From contig NZ_CP031123.2 in assembly GCF_002843235.3 (NCBI RefSeq), forward strand, positions 4,092,001-4,156,000: a stretch of DNA of 64,000 nucleotides. Direction: 5' to 3'. This document shows positions 49,628 through 59,783 of the stretch, in pieces (position 1 is the first letter of the stretch; every line of letters starts with the position of its first letter). The notes below the pieces were generated by a model that was not told the origin of the DNA, did not search any database, and worked only from the letters and a program-made list of their open reading frames with translations. The DNA is from Providencia huaxiensis. GTDB taxonomy: Bacteria; Pseudomonadota; Gammaproteobacteria; Enterobacterales; Enterobacteriaceae. Made by a program: the position numbers and the translations under genes.

Positions 49628-50245
49628 TTAAATCATAGGGTTAAGATAGACAATTGCATCATTGAGGAATGACCGAATTAATACTAGGTAATTGTAGCTT
49701 TTATCGTTGGTATTAAAGCATATTCTGTATTTGGGCAAATAGAATACAAACCCTTATCAGTGTTATTTTATTCTTTAAGTTATCAGTTGGTTAAAATTTT
49801 GTTTAGCATAGTCAGCTGAATGTTTTTTATTTGCTTATAAAACAAACTAAATTATTACATACTAAAATAATTTCCATATCAATTCTCTTTAGTGTTTTAT
49901 TTCGCACTACACCAATAAAAGCACTATATTCGTTCAGTAATTCAGCACTTAATCACAAATATAAAAATAAATAACCTCAACATAAAACCCTATTCACTAT
50001 TGATTATATGGTTATAACGCCTGCATCTTGTCCTCTACTGTGAAATTTTAAGCTAAATTGCAGTGCTAATTGTTTCTAATATGTTACATAGATTGTGGGT
50101 GAGTCATAAATGTGGCTATTGACGAAGTGAGTAACAGTTGATTAATTGCACAATGAATAACAAAAAATACAGATACTACATCTGTCGCTTTTATGACGGA
50201 TTTAGGCATCAAGCAAAACAACATGAACACCATAGGAGCATACAG
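49628..50245. other. Long intergenic region upstream of dppA
   Basis: 618 bp. No remnant of a tpsA gene, no RNA gene and no clear promoter is seen. An open frame runs into dppA from 50138, but it has no ribosome site and its product would bury the signal peptide. The region should contain the dppA promoter and a long leader, which in E. coli is a GcvB small-RNA target. Confidence 0.5.
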
Positions 50246-51853
50246 ATGCGCTCTATTAAAAAGACAGGTCTACTGACTGTAGGGCTTACATTGGCAGCAT
50301 TAGCAGTATCAGCATCAGTACAGGCAAAAACGTTAGTTTATTGTTCAGAAGGCTCCCCTGAGGGCTTTAACCCACAGTTGTTCACGTCAGGAACAACCTA
50401 TGATGCAAGTTCAATTCCACTGTATAACCGCTTAGTGGAATTCAAATTAGGAACGACGGAAATCGAACCGGGCCTAGCGGAAAGCTGGGAAGTGAGTGAT
50501 GATGGTAAAGAATATACTTTCCATCTACGTAAAGGTGTCAAATGGCACTCGAATAAAGAATTTAAGCCAAGCCGTGATTTGAATGCGGACGATGTAATCT
50601 ATACATTTATGCGTCAAAAAGATGCAAATCACCCATACCATAAAGTTTCAGGTGGCAGCTATGAATACTTTATGGGAATGGATATGGATAAAATTATCGA
50701 TAAAGTTGAAAAAGTCGATGATAACACAGTAAAAATTACGTTAACTCGTCCTGAATCTCCATTCTTAGCGGATATGGCAATGGATTTCGCATCCATTCTT
50801 TCTGCTGAATATGCAGACCAGATGTTGAAAGCGGGTACGCCAGAAAAAGTAGACTTAAACCCAATCGGAACAGGCCCATTTGTTCTGCAACAGTACCAGA
50901 AAGACTCCCGTATTCTTTATAAAGCCAACGACCAATATTGGGGCACAAAACCTAAACTTGACCGTTTAGTCTTCTCTATCACGCCAGATGCTTCTGTTCG
51001 TTATGCAAAACTGCAAAAAAATGAATGCCAAGTCATGCCATATCCAAATCCGGCTGATTTAGAGCGTATGAAGCAAGATAAAGACATTACGTTAATGGAG
51101 CAACCAGGCCTAAACGTCGGTTACCTCTCTTATAATGTCGAGAAAAAACCGTTAGATAATCAAAAAGTTCGCCAAGCGCTGTCTATGGCGGTGAACAAAG
51201 ATGCAATTATTGAAGCGGTTTATCAAGGTGCAGGCCAAAAAGCGAAAAACCTGATCCCACCGACAATGTGGGGCTATAACGACGCTGTAAACGACTACGA
51301 ATATAACCCTGAAAAAGCAAAAGCCTTATTAGCAGAAGCAGGCTTCCCGAATGGCTTTGAAATTGACTTGTGGGCGATGCCTGTTCAACGACCATATAAC
51401 CCAAATGCACGCCGTATGGCTGAAATGATCCAAGCAGACTGGGCTAAAGTTGGCGTTAAATCAAAGGTTGTCAGCTATGAGTGGGGCGAATACCTCAAAC
51501 GTGCGAAAGATGGCGAGCCACAAACGGTAATGATGGGTTGGACGGGTGACAATGGGGACCCTGATAACTTCTTTGCAACCTTATTTAGCTGTGCAGCAAA
51601 AGAGCAAGGTTCTAACTACTCAAAATGGTGTAATGAAAGCTTTGAGAACTTGATCCAACCAGCACGCCAAACAGCAGATCACGACAAACGAGTTGAACTG
51701 TACAAGCAAGCGCAAGTTGTGATGAATGAACAGGCACCAGCCCTCATCATTGCACACTCCACGGTGTTTGAGCCGGTACGTAAAGAAGTCAAAGGCTATG
51801 TGGTTGACCCACTAGGCAAACACCACTTCGAAAACGTCGATATTGAGAAGTAA
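50246..51853 (+). CDS. dppA: Dipeptide-binding periplasmic protein DppA
   Basis: A 535-residue solute-binding protein (SBP family 5), the same length as E. coli DppA. The ATG at 50246 follows AGGAG and gives a signal peptide ending SVQAKT. Conserved segments: [18 protein letters not shown], the ligand-pocket Asp region [14 protein letters not shown], and [12 protein letters not shown]. It captures dipeptides (and, in E. coli, haem and delta-aminolevulinate) for the DppBCDF transporter. A hairpin separates it from dppB, so it is likely made in excess. Confidence 0.98.
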   Translation: MRSIKKTGLLTVGLTLAALAVSASVQAKTLVYCSEGSPEGFNPQLFTSGTTYDASSIPLYNRLVEFKLGTTEIEPGLAESWEVSDDGKEYTFHLRKGVKWHSNKEFKPSRDLNADDVIYTFMRQKDANHPYHKVSGGSYEYFMGMDMDKIIDKVEKVDDNTVKITLTRPESPFLADMAMDFASILSAEYADQMLKAGTPEKVDLNPIGTGPFVLQQYQKDSRILYKANDQYWGTKPKLDRLVFSITPDASVRYAKLQKNECQVMPYPNPADLERMKQDKDITLMEQPGLNVGYLSYNVEKKPLDNQKVRQALSMAVNKDAIIEAVYQGAGQKAKNLIPPTMWGYNDAVNDYEYNPEKAKALLAEAGFPNGFEIDLWAMPVQRPYNPNARRMAEMIQADWAKVGVKSKVVSYEWGEYLKRAKDGEPQTVMMGWTGDNGDPDNFFATLFSCAAKEQGSNYSKWCNESFENLIQPARQTADHDKRVELYKQAQVVMNEQAPALIIAHSTVFEPVRKEVKGYVVDPLGKHHFENVDIEK

Positions 51854-51872
51854 TCGTATCTAATCTGTCTAT

Positions 51873-51910
51873 GCCCTTCGTTGCTGGTTTAGAGCGGAGG
51901 GCGTTTTCTT
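51873..51910 (+). terminator. Partial terminator between dppA and dppB
   Basis: Stem GCCCTTCG (51873-51880) / CGGAGGGC (51895-51902) with one G-T pair and a 14-nt loop, tail GTTTTCTT. Fits attenuation that makes the binding protein more abundant than the membrane parts. Confidence 0.6.
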
Positions 51911-52021
51911 CTCTAGAAGAAGCGGAAAAGTTAAGTTGTTTGTGAGCACCCGGAAAAGCGATTTTCTGAGTAGCCAAACGGACTAAGAGCCGTCAACGGC
52001 ATTATTAAAGAGATTCAGGAT

Positions 52022-53041
52022 ATGTTGCAATTTATCCTCCGACGATTGGGGCTTGTGATCCCCACGTTTATCGGTATTACATTATTAACCTTTGCTTTTG
52101 TCCACATGATCCCGGGTGACCCGGTGATGATCATGGCAGGTGAAAGGGGATTATCCCCTGAAAGGCATGCTTATTTAATGGCTGAACTAGGGCTTGATCA
52201 GCCACTTTGGAAGCAATATCTCCATTACATCAATGGGATATTTCATGGTGATTTAGGGATTTCCCTAAAAAGCCGTATTGGTGTGTGGGAAGAGTTTTTA
52301 CCTCGTTTTTTAGCGACCGTCGAACTGGCCACTTGCGCCATGATTTTTGCGGTTTCTGTTGGGATCCCTGTTGGGGTTTTAGCGGCAGTAAAACGTGGGT
52401 CAATTTTTGACCATACTGCAATCGGCCTTTCTTTAACGGGTTACTCAATGCCTATCTTCTGGTGGGGGATCATGCTCATCATGCTAGTGTCGGTGCAGTT
52501 AGACCTCACTCCAGTAGCCGGCCGAGTCAGTGACACCGTTTTTCTTGATGACTCCCAGCCTCTGACCGGTTTTATGCTAATTGATACCCTAATTTGGGGG
52601 GAGGATGGTGACTTTATTGATGCAGTAGAGCACTTAATATTGCCTTCTATTGTTTTAGGTACGATCCCATTAGCCGTTATTGTGCGCATGACTCGCTCGT
52701 CAATGTTGGAAGTGTTGGGAGAAGACTATATTCGGACTGCTCGTGCCAAAGGTCTTGGCCGCGCGCGCGTCATTTTAATTCACGCATTACGCAACGCATT
52801 ATTACCAGTGGTCACGGTAATTGGCTTACAGGTTGGGGTGATGCTAGCAGGGGCTATTTTAACAGAAACTATTTTCTCATGGCCTGGGTTAGGACGCTGG
52901 TTAATCGAAGGACTACAGCGCCGTGACTACCCTGTAGTACAAGGGGGCGTCCTGCTGGTTGCTACACTGATCATCCTCGTAAACTTAGTGGTCGACGTGC
53001 TGTATGGCATTGTAAACCCACGTATTCGTCATAAGAAATAA
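52022..53041 (+). CDS. dppB: Dipeptide ABC transporter permease DppB
   Basis: A 339-residue inner-membrane permease with six helices, starting MLQFILRRLGLVIPTFIGITLLTF. The EAA loop that docks the ATPases is DYIRTARAKGLGRARVILIHALRNALLPV. Forms the channel with DppC. 10 bp before dppC. Confidence 0.98.
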   Translation: MLQFILRRLGLVIPTFIGITLLTFAFVHMIPGDPVMIMAGERGLSPERHAYLMAELGLDQPLWKQYLHYINGIFHGDLGISLKSRIGVWEEFLPRFLATVELATCAMIFAVSVGIPVGVLAAVKRGSIFDHTAIGLSLTGYSMPIFWWGIMLIMLVSVQLDLTPVAGRVSDTVFLDDSQPLTGFMLIDTLIWGEDGDFIDAVEHLILPSIVLGTIPLAVIVRMTRSSMLEVLGEDYIRTARAKGLGRARVILIHALRNALLPVVTVIGLQVGVMLAGAILTETIFSWPGLGRWLIEGLQRRDYPVVQGGVLLVATLIILVNLVVDVLYGIVNPRIRHKK

Positions 53042-53051
53042 GGAGCGCTAA

Positions 53052-53954
53052 ATGTCTCAATCTACTGAGCCAACTGTTGTCAGCGCCCCGCAGCCGATGA
53101 CACCATTACAAGAGTTTTGGCACTATTTTAAACGTAACAAAGGGGCCGTTGTCGGGATGTTCTACATTATCCTGATGGTGCTGATTGCGATTTTTGCGGG
53201 AGTATTAGCTCCGCATGCCCCAGATGAACAATTTCGTGATTTTTTACTTGTTCCACCTGTTTGGCAGGACGGGGGAAGTTGGCAATTTATTTTAGGTACT
53301 GATGATATTGGGCGTGATTTACTCTCTCGCTTAATGTATGGCGCTCGTTTATCGCTGTTAGTTGGCTGCTTGGTGGTCGTATTATCACTAATTGCGGGTG
53401 TTACCATCGGAGTAATCGCAGGTTATTTTGGCGGTGTCGTTGACGCATTAATTATGCGAGTTGTTGACATCATGCTGGCATTACCAAGCCTATTATTAGC
53501 ATTGGTGCTGGTGGCCATTTTCGGCCCGTCCATTGTTAACGCTTCTATCGCTTTGACGTTTGTCGCCTTGCCACATTATATCAGGCTGACGCGTGCGGCA
53601 GTACTGGTGGAAGTCAACCGTGATTATGTCACTGCCTCCCGAGTTGCGGGTGCAGGAGCGGCTCGTCAAATGTTTGTCAATATTTTGCCTAACTGTTTGG
53701 CACCTTTGATTGTACAGGCCTCTTTAGGTTTTTCGAATGCCATTTTAGATATGGCTGCTTTGGGTTTCCTCGGAATGGGCGCACAGCCACCGACTCCTGA
53801 ATGGGGAACGATGCTGTCTGATGTGTTGCAATTTGCACAAAGCGCATGGTGGGTAGTGACTTTTCCTGGATTAGCAATTTTATTGACGGTGCTTGCGTTC
53901 AACCTGATGGGTGATGGGTTACGTGATGCATTTGATCCAAAACTCAAGCAGTGA
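53052..53954 (+). CDS. dppC: Dipeptide ABC transporter permease DppC
   Basis: A 300-residue permease. The cytoplasmic N-terminal segment has the OppC-type N-terminal domain (FWHYFKRNKGAVVGMFYI). The EAA loop is DYVTASRVAGAGAARQMFVNILPN, near GFLGMGAQPPTPEWGTML. Partner of DppB. Ribosome site AAGGAG; 12 bp before dppD. Confidence 0.98.
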   Translation: MSQSTEPTVVSAPQPMTPLQEFWHYFKRNKGAVVGMFYIILMVLIAIFAGVLAPHAPDEQFRDFLLVPPVWQDGGSWQFILGTDDIGRDLLSRLMYGARLSLLVGCLVVVLSLIAGVTIGVIAGYFGGVVDALIMRVVDIMLALPSLLLALVLVAIFGPSIVNASIALTFVALPHYIRLTRAAVLVEVNRDYVTASRVAGAGAARQMFVNILPNCLAPLIVQASLGFSNAILDMAALGFLGMGAQPPTPEWGTMLSDVLQFAQSAWWVVTFPGLAILLTVLAFNLMGDGLRDAFDPKLKQ

Positions 53955-53966
53955 TGAGGTAACTAA

Positions 53967-54947
53967 ATGGCATTGTTAAATGTAGAACAACTTTCGGTAC
54001 ATTTCGGAGACGAAAAAGCACCGTTTCGCGCCGTTGACCGCATCAGCTATAGTGTTGATAAAGGCCAGGTCGTTGGTATTGTTGGTGAGTCGGGTTCAGG
54101 TAAATCGGTGAGTTCACTCGCGATTATGGGGTTGATCGATTACCCCGGGAAAGTAATGGCAGATTCATTAAAATTTGATGGACGTGATTTGCTGTCGATC
54201 CCTGAAAAAGAACGCAGGCAGATTGTTGGTGCCGATGTTGCGATGATTTTCCAAGATCCGATGACCAGTTTAAACCCTTGTTTTACCGTGGGGTATCAGA
54301 TCATTGAAGCATTGAAAGTGCATCAAGGCGGGAGCAAAAGTACACGCAAACAGCGGGCTATCGACCTGTTAGATATGGTGGGGATCCCTGACCCACAATC
54401 ACGTTTAGATGTGTATCCTCACCAGTTGTCAGGAGGAATGAGCCAGCGTGTGATGATTGCTATGGCGATCGCATGTCGACCTAAATTATTGATTGCAGAT
54501 GAGCCGACAACAGCGCTAGATGTCACTATTCAGGCCCAAATCATTGAATTGTTGTTGGAATTGCAGCAACAAGAAAATATGGCATTAGTGCTTATCACTC
54601 ATGACCTCGCTTTAGTGGCAGAAGCTGCACATCATATTATTGTGATGTATGCGGGGCAGGTGGTTGAGTCCGCCAAAGCAAGTGATATTTTTAAACATCC
54701 ACGCCATCCTTATACACAAGCGCTATTACGTGCCTTGCCGGAATTTGCGACGAATAAATCCCGTTTAGCCTCGCTTCCTGGTGTGGTACCGGGAAAATAC
54801 GATAGGCCAGTGGGCTGTTTATTAAACCCACGTTGTCCGTATGCAACGGAGATATGCCGTCAAGAAGAGCCAATGTTACAAACCGTTGGTGATCGCCAAG
54901 TCAAATGCCATATGCCGCTGGATGATATGGGGAGGCCAACACTATGA
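53967..54947 (+). CDS. dppD: Dipeptide ABC transporter ATP-binding protein DppD
   Basis: A 326-residue ABC ATPase. Walker [10 protein letters not shown]-loop FQDP, signature [14 protein letters not shown], Walker [13 protein letters not shown] and switch His in LITHDL. The C-terminal oligopeptide/dipeptide domain has the CPYATEIC cysteine cluster seen in this subfamily. Its stop overlaps the dppF start (ATGA). Confidence 0.98.
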   Translation: MALLNVEQLSVHFGDEKAPFRAVDRISYSVDKGQVVGIVGESGSGKSVSSLAIMGLIDYPGKVMADSLKFDGRDLLSIPEKERRQIVGADVAMIFQDPMTSLNPCFTVGYQIIEALKVHQGGSKSTRKQRAIDLLDMVGIPDPQSRLDVYPHQLSGGMSQRVMIAMAIACRPKLLIADEPTTALDVTIQAQIIELLLELQQQENMALVLITHDLALVAEAAHHIIVMYAGQVVESAKASDIFKHPRHPYTQALLRALPEFATNKSRLASLPGVVPGKYDRPVGCLLNPRCPYATEICRQEEPMLQTVGDRQVKCHMPLDDMGRPTL

Positions 54948-55948
54948 GTGACAAACAACACACTCCATTGCTCAAAGCGGTGGATTTGAAAAAATATTAT
55001 TCTATCAAAAGAGGGGTTTTTGCTGCCGAGAAAACCTTAAAAGCATTGGATGGGGTCTCTTTTGAACTAGAAAGAGGTAAAACACTAGCAGTGGTTGGGG
55101 AGTCCGGTTGTGGTAAATCGACATTGGGTCGTTTATTAACCATGATTGAGCAACCTTCTGAAGGCGAGTTGTATTATCAAGACCAAGACTTGTTAGTAAA
55201 AGATAAGTCTGCAGAGAAATTGCGTCGCCAAAAAATCCAAATTGTGTTTCAAAACCCTTATGGCTCACTGAACCCACGTAAAAAGGTGGGGCAAATTTTG
55301 GAAGAGCCGCTATTGATTAATACTTCGCTATCGAAAGAGCAACGCAAAGAGAAAGTACTATCCATGATGGCTAAAGTGGGCTTGAAAACAGAGCACTATA
55401 GCCGATACCCCCATATGTTTTCTGGTGGCCAACGTCAACGTATCGCGATAGCTCGTGGTTTAATGCTTGACCCTGATATCGTGGTTGCAGATGAACCCGT
55501 TTCCGCACTGGATGTGTCTGTTCGTGCTCAAGTATTAAATCTGATGATGGATTTACAGCAAGATTTAGGTTTGTCTTATGTCTTTATTTCACACGATTTA
55601 TCGGTGGTAGAGCATATCGCTGATGAAGTCATGGTGATGTATTTAGGCCGCTGTGTGGAGAAAGGGACAAAAGAGCAGATTTTTAATAACCCTCTTCACC
55701 CTTATACCCAAGCGTTATTATCCGCTACACCGAGATTGAACCCAGATGCTCGGCGCGAACGTATTAAGTTAACGGGAGAGTTGCCAAGCCCTTTGAACCC
55801 GCCGCCGGGGTGCGCATTTGCAGCGCGTTGCCGTAGAGCATTCGGTCAGTGTACGCAATTCCAGCCAACACTGAAGGAATATAACCAACAGTTGGTTGCG
55901 TGCTTTGCGGTTGATGAAGATGAAAAACAGACGATTGTTATGAGTTAA
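54944..55948 (+). CDS. dppF: Dipeptide ABC transporter ATP-binding protein DppF
   Basis: A 334-residue ABC ATPase. Walker [10 protein letters not shown]-loop [12 protein letters not shown], signature [14 protein letters not shown], Walker [13 protein letters not shown], switch FISHDLS, and the C-terminal domain with CAFAARC. Works as a heterodimer with DppD. Last gene of dppABCDF and followed by a terminator. Confidence 0.98.
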   Translation: MSDKQHTPLLKAVDLKKYYSIKRGVFAAEKTLKALDGVSFELERGKTLAVVGESGCGKSTLGRLLTMIEQPSEGELYYQDQDLLVKDKSAEKLRRQKIQIVFQNPYGSLNPRKKVGQILEEPLLINTSLSKEQRKEKVLSMMAKVGLKTEHYSRYPHMFSGGQRQRIAIARGLMLDPDIVVADEPVSALDVSVRAQVLNLMMDLQQDLGLSYVFISHDLSVVEHIADEVMVMYLGRCVEKGTKEQIFNNPLHPYTQALLSATPRLNPDARRERIKLTGELPSPLNPPPGCAFAARCRRAFGQCTQFQPTLKEYNQQLVACFAVDEDEKQTIVMS

Positions 55949-55954
55949 TGTGTG

Positions 55955-55990
55955 AAACGGTAGAAAAGGCTGATTTTCTACCGTTTTTTA
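55955..55990 (+). terminator. Terminator of the dpp operon
   Basis: A perfect 13-bp stem AAACGGTAGAAAA (55955-55967) / TTTTCTACCGTTT (55974-55986), loop of 6, ending in TTTT. Confidence 0.92.
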
Positions 55991-56143
55991 TTCAAGTGTG
56001 CCTTTAAGCTATTTTAACGTGTTGTTTGTCCTAAATACCCAATCTTTCTTTTTAAGCTACTCTTTTGCAGATAAAATCAAGTATACTGGCTGACGTTTCC
56101 GTTTTCTTTAAAAAAGCTGCTTGATTAGAAAGGTTGTGGCCAA

Positions 56144-56842
56144 ATGAATACCCGAGTCCAACGCTCACTAACATTAAAAAGTATGGTCGTATTCTTTATG
56201 ATTACGTTGCTATCACTTGCGCTTTTTTTAGCTATTCAATTCAGCTATTTAGTTGACCAACGTAAGCAAGATTATTTAGACCAACTTAGTAACGCTGTAG
56301 TGCAAATTCAAGAACCATTAACTGATTCATTGTTAAGTTCTGACCTTAACGAAGTCAAACGGCTACTGATAAGTTTAAAAACATCAGGCATTATGGGAAA
56401 TGCGATTATTACGGTTGATGGCACAACGGTAATGAATCTAAGCTTTGCAACGCCTAAGCCGATACCTGATTGGGTAACGCATTTTGTGGGGATACCTGTC
56501 GAAATGACCGTGCCGCTGTATGCATACGGCAATGTTGTGTTGCAAGCGAAGCCTCAAGGGTATTTAACATTACAGGTTGACCCTAACCGTGTTTATCGGT
56601 TCGCGCTAAACACACTCGCATTGATGACAACCACTTATTTGCTGTTGGTGCTCATTATTGCTATTGGAATGACGTGGTGTGTCAGCCGAATGATAATAAG
56701 GCCACTGCGTAAAATCGCAATTGAATTACAGACAAATTCTGAAGTTAATCAAATTACTGTGTCTGAATATCATCGTGACGATGAGCTCGGTTTACTTGCA
56801 AAAGGGTATAATCGTCAAAGAAAACAGCAAAAATCAGACTAA
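56144..56842 (+). CDS. N-terminal sensor-only remnant of PdeK/HmsP (YhjK)
   Basis: A 232-residue membrane protein that aligns by eye with the first third of E. coli YhjK (PdeK, about 650 residues). First helix about 13-33, periplasmic sensor 34-150 (QDYLDQLSNAVVQIQEPLTDSL; VGIPVEMTVPLYAY), second helix about 153-175, then the HAMP-like segment (RMIIRPLRKIAIELQ...YHRDDELGLLAKGYNRQ). It stops where the GGDEF and EAL domains should begin, and the 169 bp before yhjJ encode none of them. So the enzyme part is gone. The frame itself is intact and keeps its own start, so it may still be made as a membrane protein. Confidence 0.82.
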   Translation: MNTRVQRSLTLKSMVVFFMITLLSLALFLAIQFSYLVDQRKQDYLDQLSNAVVQIQEPLTDSLLSSDLNEVKRLLISLKTSGIMGNAIITVDGTTVMNLSFATPKPIPDWVTHFVGIPVEMTVPLYAYGNVVLQAKPQGYLTLQVDPNRVYRFALNTLALMTTTYLLLVLIIAIGMTWCVSRMIIRPLRKIAIELQTNSEVNQITVSEYHRDDELGLLAKGYNRQRKQQKSD

Positions 56843-57011
56843 GCCATGAACATGAACTCAGCTTTATGGTCTAATATCGTTATAGTGGTGACAATGAAAA
56901 ATGGAATAAAGCCAAACTATATCGTTTAACCCGATAAGTTCGCGTTTTTCGTTAATTTATCTGTCGTTATTCGCGGTTAAATATAAAGATATAAAACACA
57001 TAGGGGTTTAC

Positions 57012-58508
57012 ATGCAGGGCTTGAAAGTTCGGTATATCATTGGTGTTGTATTATTCTCCGTCGCGCATTTAGCGGGGGCTGAGTCCTTACAACCCGATCC
57101 AGCATGGCAGCAAGGGAAGCTAGAAAATGGCTTTAGCTGGCAATTATTACAAACACCACAACGTCCAAATGACCGTATCCAGCTCAGGTTAGCAATTAAA
57201 ACAGGCTCATTAACAGAAAAAGCGAGCGAGAAAGGATACAGTTACCTCATTCCTAAAATGGCGTTGTTTCATCAAACAGAAGCGTTTCCAACTGCAACAT
57301 TACAAGAATTCTGGCGTCAGGCAGCAGACCCTGACATGCCAATTCCACCCGCTGTTGTTTCCTATGACTACACTATTTATAGCTTAAGTTTACCCAATAA
57401 TCGCCCAGACCTAATCAAGCAAGCGCTAAGTTGGTTAGCAACTTCTGTTGCAGGTGCTGAGTATACAGAAACGACATTGCATAATGGTTTGACGGCACAA
57501 AATGTCCCAGTTGCAACACTGCCTTTAAATGCCAACGATCCCGTTTGGCGAGCGCGTTTAAAGGGATCAACAATGATGGGGTACGACCCAGGCCAAAAAC
57601 CGAATGGTGCTGTGGCGCTTGAAAGTGTGAATTCTTTTTATCAAAAATGGTATACACCGGATGTCATGACATTGTATGTCGCGGGCCATGTGGATGCTCG
57701 AATGTTATCTGATTCAATTTCACAAAATTTCTCTTCATTAGAAGGTCGGCGCTCTGAACCGGTTTCTGTTGCCGTGTTATCGTCAGTAAAACCACAATCT
57801 ATTGATATCTTGCAGGAACAACCTGCACAGGACACGCTTTCATTAATTTGGGATATTGATTGGCTACCCATTAAAGACTCAAATGTCTTACTGCGTTATT
57901 GGTCCAGTGACTTAGCGCGTGAAGCAGTTTATCGCTCCTTGCAAAAAGCGTTCAATCAAAAATTTAATCAAGGGGAAGTCGTTCCGGGGTTAGATTGTCG
58001 TGTGCAATATCAAAAAGCCAGTTGTACATTAACGGTCACGGCAGCGCCTGAAAAAATGGCAGCGGTGACAGACATTGTCGCGAGTGAGCTTGCATCGATT
58101 AACCAAAATGGTATTGCAGCTGAGTTATTTGACGACATGCTCAAAGAGAAACAGGTGCAGTTATCGCAGTTGTTTGCCGCTTATGCGCGTACGAGTACCG
58201 ACGTTCTGATTAGCCAACGTTTGATTTCCCAACAAAATGGGGTCGTTGATATCGCTCCTGAACAGTATCAGCGGTTAAGGCAAGCCTTCTTGGCGTCACA
58301 GAGCCTTGAACACGTTAATATGGAAGCCCGCAGGTTATTATCTCAAGAAGCTGCTTTTGTATTAGCGCAGCCAAAAGATAAGCAATTGATGGATGCGGAA
58401 CAAATTCGCCAGAAATTTACCAAAGTGCTATGGCCTCAAATTGCAGCGCCAGTATCAACAGAAGCTGCACCTGCTTCACCTGTAGAAGAAAAATCTACTG
58501 CACAATAA
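57012..58508 (+). CDS. yhjJ: M16 peptidase-like periplasmic protein YhjJ (non-catalytic)
   Basis: A 498-residue protein, the same length as E. coli YhjJ. Signal peptide about 1-23 (VVLFSVAHLAGAES). The mature start LQPDPAWQQGKLENGFSWQLLQTPQRPNDR matches the family. The zinc motif HxxEH expected near residue 75 is absent (the segment reads SYLIPKMALFHQ), so it is most likely not a protease. The C-terminal M16 half includes FYQKWYTPDVMTLYVAGHVD. The tail is Ala/Pro/Glu-rich. Next to the yhjK remnant, as expected from the E. coli neighbourhood. Confidence 0.93.
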   Translation: MQGLKVRYIIGVVLFSVAHLAGAESLQPDPAWQQGKLENGFSWQLLQTPQRPNDRIQLRLAIKTGSLTEKASEKGYSYLIPKMALFHQTEAFPTATLQEFWRQAADPDMPIPPAVVSYDYTIYSLSLPNNRPDLIKQALSWLATSVAGAEYTETTLHNGLTAQNVPVATLPLNANDPVWRARLKGSTMMGYDPGQKPNGAVALESVNSFYQKWYTPDVMTLYVAGHVDARMLSDSISQNFSSLEGRRSEPVSVAVLSSVKPQSIDILQEQPAQDTLSLIWDIDWLPIKDSNVLLRYWSSDLAREAVYRSLQKAFNQKFNQGEVVPGLDCRVQYQKASCTLTVTAAPEKMAAVTDIVASELASINQNGIAAELFDDMLKEKQVQLSQLFAAYARTSTDVLISQRLISQQNGVVDIAPEQYQRLRQAFLASQSLEHVNMEARRLLSQEAAFVLAQPKDKQLMDAEQIRQKFTKVLWPQIAAPVSTEAAPASPVEEKSTAQ

Positions 58509-58556
58509 ATATGAAAAGATAGTTATATGAAAAGATAGCCATTGAATATCCAGTGG

Positions 58557-59573
58557 TTATCTTTTCATTTCATGTTGTTGGCTTAATAGCGATTCAATAA
58601 CGTGGATCAGCGTCTCTCGTGACTCTCTGTCATCAACAAACCCCGCCACACTGATTTTTGCTTTTGGTGCGTAATAGGCTACAGAGCCCCAAAAACCTAA
58701 ATGGGAATACAGGGTGATGCCATTGACAACATTTACCATGATGCCCAATCTATAATTTTCTGCGCCATCGTGAGAACCCATACTTAGCATAGTCTCTAGC
58801 GTATTTGGTGATGAAAAAATATTTCCCTCAAACAGCGCTTCTAGAAATATCGCCATTTGTTTCGAGGACATAACTAAACCACCACCGCCATAGGCATCCA
58901 TGGAGGCATGAATATGTGTGCCATCCCATTTACCTAAATATTGACGAGCCCGTGGTGTCGCGATTTCCGGTGGTTGTTCTAATGATTCCCAATATGCGCT
59001 TTCAAGACCAATAGAGTCGAAATGCAAAAGCTCCCTAACAGCTAGGCCAAGAGATTGTCCCGTAATTCGTTCAATAATATCACCGAGCAAAATATAACCC
59101 GTATCTGAATAAATAAAGGATTTAGAAGGCGAAAACGTTGGAAATTGTTTACGCATGTACATTTCGACTTGCTCTGTTCGGCTCCAAACATAATTAGGCT
59201 GCTTAAGAACGGCTTTGAGGTAGTCACCATCAGCATGGTCTAGTAGGCCACTGCTGTGCTCCAGTAAATGGCGAATGGTGATAGTGTGAGTGTTATATTG
59301 GGTACTGAGTAGCGCATTATATTGTGGGTCAATATATTCAGATATTGCATCATAAATACTAAGTTTCCCCATTTCAGCAAGACGTAAAATTGTAGCCGCA
59401 GTAAATGTCTTTGTATTACTGGCAATTCGCAGCGGTGTATCAACAGTGAGGGGCATACCTTCAAGATCTGCTCCTCTAGCGCAGAAGGTTCCCACGCTAT
59501 TTTGGGATTGATTATGGTAGTAAAGGACGACACCACAAGTTAAATTTTCGAGTTGTTGAATAGAGCTGGTCAT
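58557..59573 (-). CDS. Serine hydrolase of the beta-lactamase/penicillin-binding (class C-like) fold
   Basis: A 338-residue protein of the PF00144 type. The active-site tetrad S-N-T-K is at 52-55 (ASNTKTFTAATILRLAE), the second motif Y-S-D at 155-157 (YSDTGYILLGDIIERITG), and a third-strand candidate HLGFWG near 290. No signal peptide is present, so it is probably cytoplasmic and not a secreted beta-lactamase or cell-wall enzyme. Esterase or D-amino peptidase activity is more likely. Single gene, minus strand, convergent with yhjJ. The substrate cannot be inferred. Confidence 0.82.
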   Translation of the reverse strand: MTSSIQQLENLTCGVVLYYHNQSQNSVGTFCARGADLEGMPLTVDTPLRIASNTKTFTAATILRLAEMGKLSIYDAISEYIDPQYNALLSTQYNTHTITIRHLLEHSSGLLDHADGDYLKAVLKQPNYVWSRTEQVEMYMRKQFPTFSPSKSFIYSDTGYILLGDIIERITGQSLGLAVRELLHFDSIGLESAYWESLEQPPEIATPRARQYLGKWDGTHIHASMDAYGGGGLVMSSKQMAIFLEALFEGNIFSSPNTLETMLSMGSHDGAENYRLGIMVNVVNGITLYSHLGFWGSVAYYAPKAKISVAGFVDDRESRETLIHVIESLLSQQHEMKR

Positions 59574-59783
59574 AATAATCTCATTATTAAATGATTAAGA
59601 TGAGGATACATGCCATCTTAATCATATTCATACGAACCAATGTACGCTTTAAATGCGCTGAAAGTAGTAATATGGCAGCCATACTATGGTAAGTGTTTTT
59701 TCTTTTTATATAAATTTGGTGCTATGTTTATTCTCAATATAAGAACATAAAATGTACCCAGATATTGATGTAAAGGAAATAGC

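Noticed and set aside
50092..50110. CRP-binding site upstream of dppA
   Set aside because: A TGTGG half-site is present, but the second half is one base too close and does not match TCACA.
49628..50137. Remnant of a tpsA gene after the orphan TpsB
   Set aside because: No frame shows an ESPR, a TPS domain or a repeat-like sequence; only AT-rich non-coding DNA is seen.
50138..50245. N-terminal extension of DppA
   Set aside because: The extra residues precede a perfect signal peptide and the AGGAG ribosome site lies just before the internal ATG at 50246.
56843..57011. Frameshifted continuation of yhjK into GGDEF/EAL
   Set aside because: The interval is too short and carries no GGDEF- or EAL-like sequence in any frame, so this is a deletion and not a simple frameshift.
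58557..59573. AmpC-type chromosomal beta-lactamase
   Set aside because: There is no signal peptide, the second motif is YSD where AmpC has YxN, the KTG box is not evident, and there is no ampR neighbour.
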